A stretch of 64,000 nt of DNA from Blautia sp. MSJ-9 (GCF_018919065.1 NZ_JAHLQG010000053.1:1-64000), one strand, 5' to 3'; numbered from the stretch's first letter, positions 34,090-43,501 are shown. A program made the numbers and translations. The notes: a model not told the origin generated them from the sequence alone.

Positions 34090-34692
34090 TTACTCCAATA
34101 TTTCATCAATATACCGACCTTTTCCTCTATATTGCTTTCTTGCCAATTTTACTTTATTATCCCCTAATTTTGACTCTTCAAGTCGTACATTCTTATAGTA
34201 TTCCCTCTCATTATTCGAAATATAACAACGTTCTATAAGCTTTGCCTGAGACACTGCTTTTTCACTTATAAAAATATACTGCATTCCAAGATTTGTTGCA
34301 GCAAGACAGTGCTTGCATTGTTCATCAGTAAGTTCCCCTGCAATAAATGAATTGATGATCTGGAACATACGATTATCTGCTATTGGTGCTATTATGTAAT
34401 CACAATCTCTTGACTGCTCTATAAGTTTCTCTATAATTGGATGATTCCTGTACTCATCCAGTGCGCCTCTATAATAAGCAATTGTCATCATCCACTCCTG
34501 ATCTACTTCGTATCTTTTACACTTTAAATTTTTATCATCAAAGCGAATATAATATACAGATGAATGGTCAAATCCCGAAACAAACGAAATTGCCTGCTCA
34601 TAGCTTTCTCCTGTATAAAATCCCTGCCCGAAATCATTATTATGTCTCTGCTTTTTATAGGTTAACTGCTCAAATTGAAATTCTTCTTCCAC
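34090..34692 (-). CDS. DUF3990 (ADP-ribosyltransferase-like) toxin-like protein, short N-terminus
   Basis: About 200 residues. NNDFGQGFYTGESYEQAISF near the N-terminus matches the DUF3990 signature, followed by SSVYYIRFDD, DYIIAPIADNRMFQII and a helical C-terminal half. Family members usually begin with a YHGS motif (part of the presumed NAD site) before this. That part is missing here: the frame opens with GTG at 34692 and a stop codon lies six codons upstream. The gene may therefore be an N-terminally decayed toxin, or start differently from its relatives. It is first in the unit with the antitoxin-like and U32-like genes. Confidence 0.7.
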   Translation of the reverse strand: MEEEFQFEQLTYKKQRHNNDFGQGFYTGESYEQAISFVSGFDHSSVYYIRFDDKNLKCKRYEVDQEWMMTIAYYRGALDEYRNHPIIEKLIEQSRDCDYIIAPIADNRMFQIINSFIAGELTDEQCKHCLAATNLGMQYIFISEKAVSQAKLIERCYISNNEREYYKNVRLEESKLGDNKVKLARKQYRGKGRYIDEILE

Positions 34693-34711
34693 TAATTTCG
34701 ATTATGTTTTA

Positions 34712-34933
34712 TTACCTGCGTACAACTCCACATACCAGTGAGATAATTCCAACTACCACTACAAGCGGCAGTGCAATTGTAACCAGTCCGCCAATTGTCA
34801 GGGCAATTAAGACAAACGGTAGAAATACCAGTGTAAACAACACTTTTGCAATTCCCCATGTCATCTTAAACGCCAGTCCGATCAACTTTCCAAAAACTCC
34901 GATCATCAGGCAGATAAATACTAATGTAAGCAT
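34712..34933 (-). CDS. small membrane protein
   Basis: A 73-residue, very hydrophobic protein with three likely membrane spans (LTLVFICLMIGVFGKLIGLA, VLFTLVFLPFVLIALTIG and IALPLVVVVGIISLVCGVV) and a basic end, VRR. The ATG at 34933 is preferred because a GAGAG stretch precedes it; upstream alternatives (34960 and 34966) lack a ribosome site. The next gene, the DUF3990-type one, begins 20 bp downstream, so they may be co-transcribed. No family is recognised. Confidence 0.6.
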   Translation of the reverse strand: MLTLVFICLMIGVFGKLIGLAFKMTWGIAKVLFTLVFLPFVLIALTIGGLVTIALPLVVVVGIISLVCGVVRR

Positions 34934-35152
34934 ATCTTTCACTCTCTCTTTCTCAAACATACTCAAATATTATTTAGTTACTCAGCAGATTTTTCTTTAT
35001 TCCACTCTACTGTACACATTTCATCTAATCCAAGATAAATGTTCCTCATATAATATAACGTCTGAGAATTTAATTTGTATTCGGGATTTTCTTAAGTTTT
35101 ACTATAGATTTTCTGAGATGTTGATATTTGTTAACATCTCTTTATCAGGTAA

Positions 35153-36892
35153 CTACTGTTTCAGCAAATTATTCTGCTGCAGATAATTGATAAAGCAGGC
35201 AATCATATTTTTATATCGGTCAATAATATCTTTCTCTGCAAAATCAGTCAATCCATCTGTCAAATCAAGAAGCTCAACGACACCTGTTTTCTCTTTTACT
35301 TGTCCCTTGCTATTTGTAAATCCTTCATAATACTTCTTTTTATCCGCAAAGCGATAATCAGAAGCCCGAATATTGATTCTTTTTTCAAGCAAAGCTTTAT
35401 TTCCTAATGATTCTACATTTCTGGCATCACTTAACGAATTTTCTTTCTCATTTCTGTTCCGGGCATAAATATGTTCAATCTCAAAGATAGTTTCAAGAGA
35501 AAGCAGTGGTTGTTTATCATTTTGATATGCCCACCAGGCTAACATTGCCTTTGTAATTGGACGTCCATTATTAAAACTGAAATTATCAAACACACTTCTT
35601 ATGGTATCCGCATCAAATTTATATTTTGAAAACTCAACAGGCTTATTATTTACTATATTTACCATTTCAGCATACACTGGAGTTCTAAGTGCATTCACTC
35701 CCGGAGTTGTAACAGAATACGTCCATATAAAGCCAGTTATCTTTCGTAAGAATGTATAGAACTTCTCATCATCAAGCAAACCTTCGTTATCTTTATTCTG
35801 CATAAAATATACAGATACAAAATATGTCCACATTCCATTAGGCGCATAGTTCAATATAAAGAACTGCTTTAAAACCCTATTTGAAAATCTATCGGCATCT
35901 TGATTAGAAACGTCTTCCCAAAATTCAGCTAATATAATTAATTCTGTTAATGTATTTGTATCCTTCAGAAGAGCATAGGAATTTTTCTCATAAAACTTTC
36001 TTAAAGCTTCCGTCGTAGATGATACAATTCCCATCTTAGCACGAATAAAATACATATATCGTGTAAACAATTCGTCCATCGGTGTTCCTGAAGCAGGATG
36101 AAATATTCTCTCACAAAGTTCTTCGAGCTTTTTCCATTGAGTAATAAACTCTTCCTTTTTACCTAATTTAGAAAAATGCTTATAAAACTGTGCCTTAAAA
36201 ATGTCTGCATCAGACAATGGTTTTCCTCTATCATTAAGCGTTGAAAAAATACGCAATGCGGTGTCCTGCGACTCTGCTTCAATCGGAAGAAGGATACAAT
36301 TATTCATAATACGAGTAGGCAAATAAGCAAAATATGTAGGATATTTCGTCAGGAAGTCATCAATATTCTCCTGGAAAAATCTGAAATTGCAGGCATATCT
36401 GCTTTTCATCTCTTTGCTGACTATTCCCGTTTTTAAAATTTCAAGAAACTCATCTTTGTCATTATCAGTAGCAACCTCTGAATCTATCTTGAGCTGCGAC
36501 ATATCTGGTTCTCCAAATTCATCCGTTTTCCATAAACATTTTTCAATGTTTTGTCTTGTTGATACTGACGCTTTGTCCTGCATATGACCAAACTTAGAAT
36601 AGAATGCTCTTAAAAGTAACATAAGAGTTGTCAATCTCTGCTGTCCGTCAATAACCTCTAATTTATCTTCATTTCTAAAGGTTACAATTGGACCGAGAAA
36701 ATACTCACTATTGCTGTCAAATTCTGTTTTTCCTTCATCAGGAATAGCAAAAGAAAAAATATCATCCCAAAGAGTTCTGCATTCAGCTTCGCTCCATGCA
36801 TAAGGTCTTTGATAATCTGGTATTAAAAAGTCCGATTTTTTACTCTGAAATAAATCTTTTATCGTCTTTTGGTCTACATTTAATTTTGACAT
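35153..36892 (-). CDS. DUF262-DUF1524 protein (GmrSD-like)
   Basis: This is a 579-residue fusion. The N-terminal DUF262 (ParB/sulfiredoxin-like) domain has FLIPDYQRPYAWSEAEC and VIDGQQRLTTLMLLLRAF, the DGQQR motif that binds and hydrolyses nucleotide in GmrS-type proteins. The C-terminal DUF1524 has EIEHIYARNRNEKE and SLGNKALLEKRIN, an HNH-like nuclease with the catalytic His in EIEHI. The layout matches type IV restriction enzymes that attack modified DNA, such as GmrSD, and related systems. It stands near other conflict genes. It is intact and full length. The exact target is unknown. Confidence 0.88.
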   Translation of the reverse strand: MSKLNVDQKTIKDLFQSKKSDFLIPDYQRPYAWSEAECRTLWDDIFSFAIPDEGKTEFDSNSEYFLGPIVTFRNEDKLEVIDGQQRLTTLMLLLRAFYSKFGHMQDKASVSTRQNIEKCLWKTDEFGEPDMSQLKIDSEVATDNDKDEFLEILKTGIVSKEMKSRYACNFRFFQENIDDFLTKYPTYFAYLPTRIMNNCILLPIEAESQDTALRIFSTLNDRGKPLSDADIFKAQFYKHFSKLGKKEEFITQWKKLEELCERIFHPASGTPMDELFTRYMYFIRAKMGIVSSTTEALRKFYEKNSYALLKDTNTLTELIILAEFWEDVSNQDADRFSNRVLKQFFILNYAPNGMWTYFVSVYFMQNKDNEGLLDDEKFYTFLRKITGFIWTYSVTTPGVNALRTPVYAEMVNIVNNKPVEFSKYKFDADTIRSVFDNFSFNNGRPITKAMLAWWAYQNDKQPLLSLETIFEIEHIYARNRNEKENSLSDARNVESLGNKALLEKRINIRASDYRFADKKKYYEGFTNSKGQVKEKTGVVELLDLTDGLTDFAEKDIIDRYKNMIACFINYLQQNNLLKQ

Positions 36893-36991
36893 AACTTAAT
36901 TCCTTCCTTTTTTTGCAAAAATCTTCTGCCTTCTTTCTATACATTATCTATAAATACACAATAAGATTTTTCCAGAAAAATAAATTCTCAA

Positions 36992-37525
36992 TCATTCCTT
37001 TTGTTCATATTCATCACATAATGTCTCAATTGCATCTGGGGTTAATCCACATTCTTTACGGTATTCGATGTGCTGTCTAGTTGCGTCAAGTGCTTTATTT
37101 AATCCTTTCTGTCCATATTCCCGCAAAATATAGTCAAAATATTTTTTCGTTGCTTTCGCACTGATTGCTCTTTTATAAACAACGCCATCCAACATACCAC
37201 TTACAGCATATAAATACATCAACGCAGAATTACGGTTCATTCCTGTTTTCTGTACAATCTCATCTGCCATTTCCTGTGCATTCTTACCTTCTGAAACTTT
37301 CTTTCCATATTCATAGCAGGTTCTGATCATTTCATCTGTCATTTTTTTATATGATATAGACAAGTGCTTCACCTTTCCACTCCCCTCATTATCAACTAAA
37401 TCTTCCTCATTTTCATCTTCTATTCTTGCTGAAATATTCCCGACCTGTTGCTTTAACAAACGTACCTCATCTTCCAATATTTTAATTCTGGATAACAATT
37501 CCAGAATTATAGTTTCATATTGCAT
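36992..37525 (-). CDS. stand-alone helper domain of HNH-type endonucleases
   Basis: This 177-residue protein has a short coiled coil (ILELLSRIKILEDEVRLLKQQ, near the N-terminus), an acidic linker, then a helical domain: MTDEMIRTCYEYGKKVSEG, GMNRNSALMYLYAVSGMLDG, VYKRAISAKATKKYFDYIL, ALDATRQHIEYR. This domain is familiar as the N-terminal part of HNH restriction endonucleases, but here no HNH domain follows. It precedes the DUF262-DUF1524 gene by 100 bp on the same strand, and the two could work together; that is inference. Confidence 0.6.
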   Translation of the reverse strand: MQYETIILELLSRIKILEDEVRLLKQQVGNISARIEDENEEDLVDNEGSGKVKHLSISYKKMTDEMIRTCYEYGKKVSEGKNAQEMADEIVQKTGMNRNSALMYLYAVSGMLDGVVYKRAISAKATKKYFDYILREYGQKGLNKALDATRQHIEYRKECGLTPDAIETLCDEYEQKE

Positions 37526-37668
37526 ATTTTCTCTCCGTTTCTTTTATAATAAATATTTCTATTTATTATATACTATATATTTCTTTCTATTTCAATACAT
37601 TTCTTTATTTTCTACAATATTTCTATTTGGTTTAAATAGACGTTTTCATAGTCGAAATTCCTATTTAT

Positions 37669-37863
37669 CTAAAAATCCCACGGATTGCAAAAGCAAAAAT
37701 CTGGAAGTTTCATCTCAAAAGAAATTCCTCTCTGAAGTACAACCTGTCTCAAAAATATTCCTACTGCATTGGACATCAGAATATCAAATCGATCAAGCAC
37801 TTGTTCTGCCTGTTCTTCTACTTTAGACTCAACACGCGCAAATACATTTGCTGTTCTTTCCAT
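37669..37863 (-). pseudogene. truncated orphan RelB/DinJ antitoxin
   Basis: The first 54 residues (TANVFARVESKVEEQAEQVL, MSNAVGIFLRQVVLQRGISF) are a RelB/DinJ ribbon-helix-helix antitoxin. The C-terminal toxin-binding half is absent: the frame ends FCFCNPWDF and stop. No RelE/YafQ gene follows. It lies just after the strong lysS terminator, with no obvious promoter. It is probably a relic; a short DNA-binding protein remains possible. Confidence 0.7.
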
Positions 37864-37894
37864 AGATTCTTTCGATAAACAGATAAAAATAAAA

Positions 37895-37943
37895 TTATCC
37901 TGAACAAGTTACAAGTCAAAAGCACTTGTAACTGCCAGGATAA
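37895..37943 (-). terminator. strong terminator of the lysS operon
   Basis: A large hairpin (TTATCCTG/CAGGATAA outer, GTTACAAGT/ACTTGTAAC inner) is followed on the minus strand by TTTTATTTTTAT. It lies about 50 bp past the lysS stop. Confidence 0.9.
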
Positions 37944-37991
37944 TTTATTTTCACTATCTTAGTCAACGATAGTCCGCTTTATTTCTTAATT

Positions 37992-40070
37992 TTAGTACAG
38001 TTTTGCACCAGCTGGGATATGATTATCAACCATAAGCAGATGAAGTTCCTCATCCTCTGAATCTTTAAGGTTGTTCACTGCTGAAAGCAACATTCCGCAG
38101 GATTCGATTCCCATCATCTTACGTGGCGGCAGGTTTGTGATTGCGATCAGAGTCTTGCCAACCAGTTCTTCCGGCTCGTAGTAAGCGTGGATTCCGCTTA
38201 AGATTGTACGGTCTGTGCCGGTTCCGTCGTCCAGGGTGAACTGGAGGAGTTTTTTGCTCTTCGGAACTGCTACACACTCTTTAACCTTTACAGCTCTGAA
38301 ATCAGATTTGCTGAATGTATCAAAGTCTACTGCTTCCTCAAATAAAGGTTCAACCTTTACATTTGAAAAATCAATCTTCGCATTGTCTGTGAAGAAGCCA
38401 TTGTTGTCACCTGCAGGTGCTGCTGTTTCTTCTGCTGCGCCGGCCTGTGCTGCATTGTTTGCTTCGTTCTTTGCTGCACCCTGACTCTTCATGGTCGGGA
38501 ACAGAAGTACGTCACGGATTGCCTGGCTGTCTGTAAGCAGCATAACCAGACGGTCGATTCCGTATCCGATACCACCTGTAGGCGGCATACCGATCTCCAG
38601 TGCATTCAGGAAATCTTCATCTGTGTGGTTAGCTTCCTCATCTCCTGCGTCAGCAAGAGCATCCTGTGCTTTGAAACGCTCTCTCTGATCGATCGGGTCA
38701 TTAAGCTCGGAATATGCGTTACACATTTCCCATGTATTAATGAACAGCTCGAAACGTTCTACCTTATTCGGGTCAGAAGGTTTCTTCTTTGTCAGCGGAG
38801 AAATCTCGATCGGATGATCCATGATAAATGTCGGCTGGATCAGTTCTTTCTCACAGTATTCCTCGAAGAACAGATTGATGATATCACCCTTCTTATGACG
38901 TTCTTCATATTCGATATGATGCTCAGCTGCAAGCTTCTTAGCTGCTTCATCATCTGCAACTTCATCAAAGTCAATTCCTGCGTATTTCTTGATCGCATCA
39001 TTCATAGTCAGACGTTCAAACGGTTTGCTGAGATCGATCTCGATACCATTGTAGGAAATCTTCGCAGAACCGCAAACCTTCTCTGCCAGATAACGGAACA
39101 TGGATTCAGTCAGTTCCATCATGCCTTCATAATCTGTATATGCCTGATAAAGCTCCATCAGAGTAAACTCCGGATTATGACGGGTATCTACACCTTCATT
39201 ACGGAATACACGTCCGATCTCATAAACTCTCTCAAGACCACCAACGATCAGTCTCTTCAGGTAAAGCTCAAGAGAAATACGAAGCTTAACATCTTCGTTC
39301 AGTGCATTATAATGAGTCTCAAAAGGTCTTGCTGCGGCACCACCTGCATTTGCAACCAGCATTGGAGTTTCCACTTCCATGAAGTCACGGTCTGCAAGGA
39401 AGCTGCGGATCTCTTTAAGGATTTTGGAACGTTTGATAAATACGTTCTTGCTGTCCTGGTTCATGATAAGGTCTACGTATCTCTGACGATAACGTGTATC
39501 TGTATCTGTCAGTCCATGGAATTTCTCAGGAAGGATCTGTAAGCTCTTGGAAAGAAGAGTCATGCTTTCTGCATGGATAGAAATCTCACCTGTTCTTGTT
39601 CTGAATGCAAAACCTTCCAGTCCGAAGATATCACCGATATCGGATTTCTTGAAGTCTGCATAAGAGTCTGCTCCGATCGCATCTCTTGCTATATATACCT
39701 GGATATTTCCCTGTAAATCCTGGATATTGCAGAAAGAAGCTTTTCCCATGACTCTCTTGAACATCATACGGCCTGCGATCGCTACGTGGATCGGGCTTGC
39801 GTCCATGATTTCTCTTCTCTCTTCGTAATCTTTCTTAACTGCTTCCTTTGCCTGTTCTTCATCAAGACCTGTTACATCTACTTCTGCACGGTCTTTGAGA
39901 AGTTCTGCCTCATGTGCTTCATAAAGATTCTTCACTTCCATTGAGTGATGAGTCTGGTTAAACTTTGTGATCTGAAATGGGTCTTTTCCATTAGCCTGAA
40001 GATCTGCAAGCTTGTCGCGACGTACCTTCAGTAACTGGTTTAAATCCTGTTCCTGCTTCTGCTGTGCCAC
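37992..40070 (-). CDS. lysS: lysyl-tRNA synthetase with C-terminal tRNA-binding domain
   Basis: This 692-residue class II LysRS attaches lysine to tRNA-Lys. The anticodon-binding OB fold is N-terminal (about 55-190). The catalytic core has [20 protein letters not shown] (motif 2) and [13 protein letters not shown] (motif 3). After an Ala-rich linker (about 515-545) there is an extra domain of the EMAPII/Trbp111 type (VKEC ... [27 protein letters not shown]), found in MetRS and some other synthetases. An ordinary LysRS is about 490-500 residues, so this is a true extension. It is preceded by greA and dusB, a common lysS context. Confidence 0.95.
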   Translation of the reverse strand: MAQQKQEQDLNQLLKVRRDKLADLQANGKDPFQITKFNQTHHSMEVKNLYEAHEAELLKDRAEVDVTGLDEEQAKEAVKKDYEERREIMDASPIHVAIAGRMMFKRVMGKASFCNIQDLQGNIQVYIARDAIGADSYADFKKSDIGDIFGLEGFAFRTRTGEISIHAESMTLLSKSLQILPEKFHGLTDTDTRYRQRYVDLIMNQDSKNVFIKRSKILKEIRSFLADRDFMEVETPMLVANAGGAAARPFETHYNALNEDVKLRISLELYLKRLIVGGLERVYEIGRVFRNEGVDTRHNPEFTLMELYQAYTDYEGMMELTESMFRYLAEKVCGSAKISYNGIEIDLSKPFERLTMNDAIKKYAGIDFDEVADDEAAKKLAAEHHIEYEERHKKGDIINLFFEEYCEKELIQPTFIMDHPIEISPLTKKKPSDPNKVERFELFINTWEMCNAYSELNDPIDQRERFKAQDALADAGDEEANHTDEDFLNALEIGMPPTGGIGYGIDRLVMLLTDSQAIRDVLLFPTMKSQGAAKNEANNAAQAGAAEETAAPAGDNNGFFTDNAKIDFSNVKVEPLFEEAVDFDTFSKSDFRAVKVKECVAVPKSKKLLQFTLDDGTGTDRTILSGIHAYYEPEELVGKTLIAITNLPPRKMMGIESCGMLLSAVNNLKDSEDEELHLLMVDNHIPAGAKLY

Positions 40071-40191
40071 CTTGGTTCCTCCTTGTATTCTTAAAAATGA
40101 TTAATTATTTTACATTTCCAGATATCAGATACTGTTTCTGATTACGCGAATTCACGTTTATTCCGAAACCGTATTACTGGTATCATTTTAT

Positions 40192-40334
40192 GTAACTGTT
40201 CAGTACCTTCACAGTTACGAGTCAAAATCCATTAAAAATCGCCTTTGGCGATGGGATTTTGACTTGTATGTCTCGGGATTTTGGCATCTTCATGCCAAAA
40301 CACCTCGTGGAATAGTGGACTGCTGAATAGTTAC
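40192..40334. repeat. 143-bp palindromic element, family P (copy B)
   Basis: Imperfect 12-bp terminal inverted repeats (11 of 12 match) bound an element in reverse orientation to copy A. It shares with A about 43 bases around TTTTGGCAT/ATGCCAAAA and the flanking TGTCTCGGGA and CACCTCG. The other half is different: here AGTCAAAATCC/GGGATTTTGACT encloses AATCGCC/GGCGAT. It fills most of the lysS-greA gap (40071-40444); 40071-40191 shows nothing else. Confidence 0.8.
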
Positions 40335-40385
40335 CATTTTATTTAATATACAGATTTATTCTATCTGCTTATATAGTCAGAGAAA

Positions 40386-40429
40386 GGTGCGCGTCATGCT
40401 TTTTTGCATGGTAAATGTTTACGCGCACC
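40386..40429 (-). terminator. hairpin after greA
   Basis: GGTGCGCGT pairs with ACGCGCACC around a large loop that contains its own CATGC/GCATG hairpin. It lies 16 bp past the greA stop. The T-tract is poor, so attenuation before lysS is possible. Confidence 0.6.
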
Positions 40430-40444
40430 TCAGTCATCTGTCTC

Positions 40445-40927
40445 TTATACGTTTCTCTGGATCTCCAGAACTTTGTATTTCATGATTCCTGCTGGCATTT
40501 CTACCTCTACTACGTCACCTGTGTGAGCACCCATAAGTGCTTTTCCAACAGGAGATTCGTTGGAGATCTTGCCTTCAAGGCTGTTCGCCTCTGTGGAACC
40601 TACGATCTTCAGTTCGATGTCTTCTTCGAATTCAAAATCGTGTACTTTAACCTTACATCCAACGCTGATCTTGTCCAGGTCTACTTCGTCCTCTACAACT
40701 ACTTCAGCATTCTTTAAGATCTTCTCGATTTCTTCGATACGTGCTTCAATGTCTCTCTGTTCGTCTTTCGCTGCATCGTATTCCGCATTCTCTGATAAGT
40801 CGCCCTGTTCTCTGGCTTCCTTAATTTTCTCTGCTACTTCTTTTCTCTTTACTACCTTTAAATCATGCAGCTCTTCTTCTAATTTTTTAAGTCCTGCATA
40901 AGTTAGTAAGTTCTTCTTTTCTTCCAT
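40445..40927 (-). CDS. greA: transcription elongation factor GreA
   Basis: This 160-residue protein restarts stalled RNA polymerase by promoting cleavage of the transcript end. The N-terminal coiled coil carries the signature [18 protein letters not shown] with the acidic tip residues, followed by the C-terminal FKBP-like domain ([19 protein letters not shown]). The ATG at 40927 is chosen over upstream in-frame starts because it is preceded by AAGG and gives the standard length. It lies between dusB and lysS. Confidence 0.97.
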   Translation of the reverse strand: MEEKKNLLTYAGLKKLEEELHDLKVVKRKEVAEKIKEAREQGDLSENAEYDAAKDEQRDIEARIEEIEKILKNAEVVVEDEVDLDKISVGCKVKVHDFEFEEDIELKIVGSTEANSLEGKISNESPVGKALMGAHTGDVVEVEMPAGIMKYKVLEIQRNV

Positions 40928-41079
40928 AACAACCTTACTCCCTTCATCCGGTATCATCTTTGGTGTGTCCTGCACACCCCGGATCACTACATGGATTTAT
41001 GTGCTTCCTGATACATCATACCTGAAAAAGGGCAGACTTATTCTAGGATATTCACAATTCCTGTATTATACATAAAAGC

Positions 41080-41104
41080 GCCCGGATTGTCAAGCATTCC
41101 GGGC
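41080..41104 (-). terminator. terminator-like hairpin after dusB
   Basis: GCCCGGA/TCCGGGC stem with an 11-base loop, 90 bp past the dusB stop and before greA. Confidence 0.65.
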
Positions 41105-41193
41105 ACCTTTACTACTGTTTATATTTCTCATTTCAGCAGATACAAAATAACTTACAAACTATGATTCTTCAGCATTTTCTATCGTCTGAAGTT

Positions 41194-42201
41194 CTATCCC
41201 AGTCTGGACAAAAGCTGCTCCAGAGCTTCATAGCTTTCAATGGTATTGGATTCCCTTCGAAGTCCGGCACTGTGGCGCATGCCTGCAGTATACCAGGCAA
41301 CGTGCTTGCGCATTTCGCGGATTCCTACGAATTCACCTTTCAATTCAATCTGCTTTCTGGCATGACGCAGGATCATCTCACGGATTTCCTCTACAGATGG
41401 GCGTTCCAGCAATTCTCCTGTCTGGAAGTAATGATTCAGTTCGCGGAATAACCATGGATTTCCTCTTACTGCACGGCCAACCATAACGGCGTCGCATCCA
41501 GTCTGTTTCACCAGCGCTTCTGCTTTCAGCGGAGAATCTACATCTCCGTTTCCAATCACAGGAATGCTAATCGCTTCTTTCACTCTGCGGATAGTATCCC
41601 AGTCTGCTGTACCTGAATAGTACTGCTGTCTGGTGCGTCCATGCACTGCAAGTGCTGCTGCTCCCGCATCCTCGATGCGTTTCGCAATCTCAACAATATC
41701 TATCGGTTCATTTTCAAATCCTATACGCACCTTGACAGTTAATGGCTTACTGATAGCAGATGATACTTTTCGAACAATTTCTTCGATCAGGTTAGGATTC
41801 TTCAGCAATGCAGAACCCTCACCATTATTGACTACTTTCGGCACCGGGCATCCCATGTTGATGTCCAGAATATCAAATTCCCTGTCCTCAATGGATTTCG
41901 CAACCTCTGCCATGAGGTCCGGTTCACTGCCGAAAAGCTGCATGGATACCGGATGTTCGCACGGATCGATTTCCATCAGGGCAATAGTATTCTTATTGTG
42001 AAAAGAAATCGCTTTGGCACTGATCATTTCCATACAGATCAGACCGGCCCCCTGCGCCTTGCAGAGAGTTCTAAATGGAAGATCTGTTACACCCGCCATT
42101 GGTGCAAGGACAAATGGATTGTCAATCTGCACATTTCCAATTTTCCACTGCATCTTCATGAATGGTTCTTTTGCCTGTACCGACTCATTCTTTGTCTGCA
42201 T
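41194..42201 (-). CDS. dusB: tRNA-dihydrouridine synthase
   Basis: This 335-residue flavoenzyme reduces uridine to dihydrouridine in tRNA. The FMN-barrel start is VLAPMAGVTDLPFRTLC, and the substrate and catalytic region is DINMGCPVPKVVNNGEGSAL with the conserved Cys. VHGRTRQQYYSG and GNGDV follow, with MVGRAVRGNPWLF later. The ATG at 42201 is chosen because GAGG lies nine bases before it; the GTG at 42216 would overlap the preceding stop. It lies upstream of greA-lysS, a common arrangement. Confidence 0.95.
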   Translation of the reverse strand: MQTKNESVQAKEPFMKMQWKIGNVQIDNPFVLAPMAGVTDLPFRTLCKAQGAGLICMEMISAKAISFHNKNTIALMEIDPCEHPVSMQLFGSEPDLMAEVAKSIEDREFDILDINMGCPVPKVVNNGEGSALLKNPNLIEEIVRKVSSAISKPLTVKVRIGFENEPIDIVEIAKRIEDAGAAALAVHGRTRQQYYSGTADWDTIRRVKEAISIPVIGNGDVDSPLKAEALVKQTGCDAVMVGRAVRGNPWLFRELNHYFQTGELLERPSVEEIREMILRHARKQIELKGEFVGIREMRKHVAWYTAGMRHSAGLRRESNTIESYEALEQLLSRLG

Positions 42202-42205
42202 GGAT

Positions 42206-42571
42206 TCAATCCTCACTGCCCGGTGTTTTCTTCAGTTCTTCTTCCGGGATGTCTCCGAGGAAGAATACTTTATAATACATTTCCAGAGATTCCAGAAGTT
42301 CTTTCTTGTCCTGCTGGATCTGTTTAATCTTCAGACCGCTTCCGATCTCATCGTAGCGGGCATCTGCTTCCAGAGCCTCTGTCTTGAACTGGAGTCTGCC
42401 GTTTTCGTCAAATTCCAGAGTCAGGATTCCGCCCACATCTTCTGTGTAAAGAACGCACATGATCTGTAGTTCTTTCTTTACATGATCCGGAAGTGCGTTG
42501 AAGTCCTGGTTAAAATAAAATTTCTTCTCATAGGCGCTTGCGCCGCAGAGAGTAATATTATCCTGATACAT
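42206..42571 (-). CDS. DUF6145-like small protein
   Basis: This 121-residue acidic protein (MYQDNITLCGASAYEKKFYFN) carries no catalytic motif. The pattern VLYTEDVGGILTLEFDENGRL matches a small uncharacterised Lachnospiraceae family, which I believe is DUF6145, usually found beside dusB. The dusB start lies 4 bp past its stop, so the two are translated together. The function is unknown; a role tied to tRNA modification is only suggested by position. Confidence 0.7.
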   Translation of the reverse strand: MYQDNITLCGASAYEKKFYFNQDFNALPDHVKKELQIMCVLYTEDVGGILTLEFDENGRLQFKTEALEADARYDEIGSGLKIKQIQQDKKELLESLEMYYKVFFLGDIPEEELKKTPGSED

Positions 42572-42697
42572 AAATTACTGTTTCCCTCTTTCGAAATTCT
42601 TCAGAATCATGTAATTTAACTTAAATCACAGATTCCATATTTATTAATAATTCTCAGGCGGTTAAAAAGTCATATCGTATAATGCCCGAACGACTCT

Positions 42698-43501
42698 TTA
42701 TACATAACTGTAAAGTCCACGCACCGAGACCTCTCCAGCGCTGACTTTCACAACTTCTTTGTCCTGCTTTTCCACAAGCAGCTCACCTTTTTCATCGATT
42801 CCTCTGCAGATTCCCTCGAAACTTCTGTCACCATCGATCACTCTGACCGGCTGGTTCAGGTTTGCAAGGATTCTGTGGTAATCATCCAGCAGATGAGTAA
42901 AATCACAGGTTTGGATAAATCTCTCATAGTTGATCTCGAAATATTTCATCACCTGTGCAATCACCTGATTTCTGTCATATTCATGACCGCCCTCCAGAAT
43001 CAGTGAAGTCGCTTTGTCCTGCATTTCTTCCGGAAATTCTTTCAGGTTTACATTGATTCCTACTCCGATGAGAACATAATTGATCTTCACACCATTTGTT
43101 CCCATCTCGGTCAGGATACCACAGATTTTCTTCTTAGAGATCACAATATCATTGGGCCATTTAATACTTACGTTAAACCCCAGTTCCTCTGCTGCCTGTG
43201 CCACTGCCATTCCCATAACCAGTGTCAGCATAGACGCATACTGCGGTGAAAATTCCGGACGTAAGAGCAGTGTCATCATAATAGAGCTGCCCTCCGGCGC
43301 TTCCCATCTTCTGTCAAAACGCCCTCTTCCCGCAGACTGAAATTCCGCAACTGCCAGAGTTCCATGCTCTGCACCATCTTTTGCCAGACGCTTGATCCAT
43401 GAATTGGTAGAATCTGTTTCTTTTGCAAAATGGACGGTTTTGCCCGCCCATTTTGTGTCTATCGCCTGTGAAATTGTTTCTTCATTATACAGATGTGCCA
43501 T
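42698..43501 (-). CDS. birA: biotin-[acetyl-CoA-carboxylase] ligase
   Basis: This 267-residue enzyme attaches biotin to carrier lysines through biotinoyl-AMP. The catalytic GRGRFDRRWEAPEGSSIMMTLLL (about residue 58) and KWPNDIVISKKKICGILTE hold the BirA signature, and the C-terminal SH3-like domain is present. The N-terminal winged-helix repressor domain of the E. coli-type protein is absent, so it is a monofunctional ligase. Its ATG overlaps the argF stop by one base (TAATG), a sign of translational coupling. Confidence 0.94.
   Translation of the reverse strand: MAHLYNEETISQAIDTKWAGKTVHFAKETDSTNSWIKRLAKDGAEHGTLAVAEFQSAGRGRFDRRWEAPEGSSIMMTLLLRPEFSPQYASMLTLVMGMAVAQAAEELGFNVSIKWPNDIVISKKKICGILTEMGTNGVKINYVLIGVGINVNLKEFPEEMQDKATSLILEGGHEYDRNQVIAQVMKYFEINYERFIQTCDFTHLLDDYHRILANLNQPVRVIDGDRSFEGICRGIDEKGELLVEKQDKEVVKVSAGEVSVRGLYSYV

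Noticed and set aside
40071-40191. Possible riboswitch or T-box before lysS
   Set aside because: No specifier loop, T-box core or terminator stem is visible; the gap is filled mainly by a palindromic repeat.
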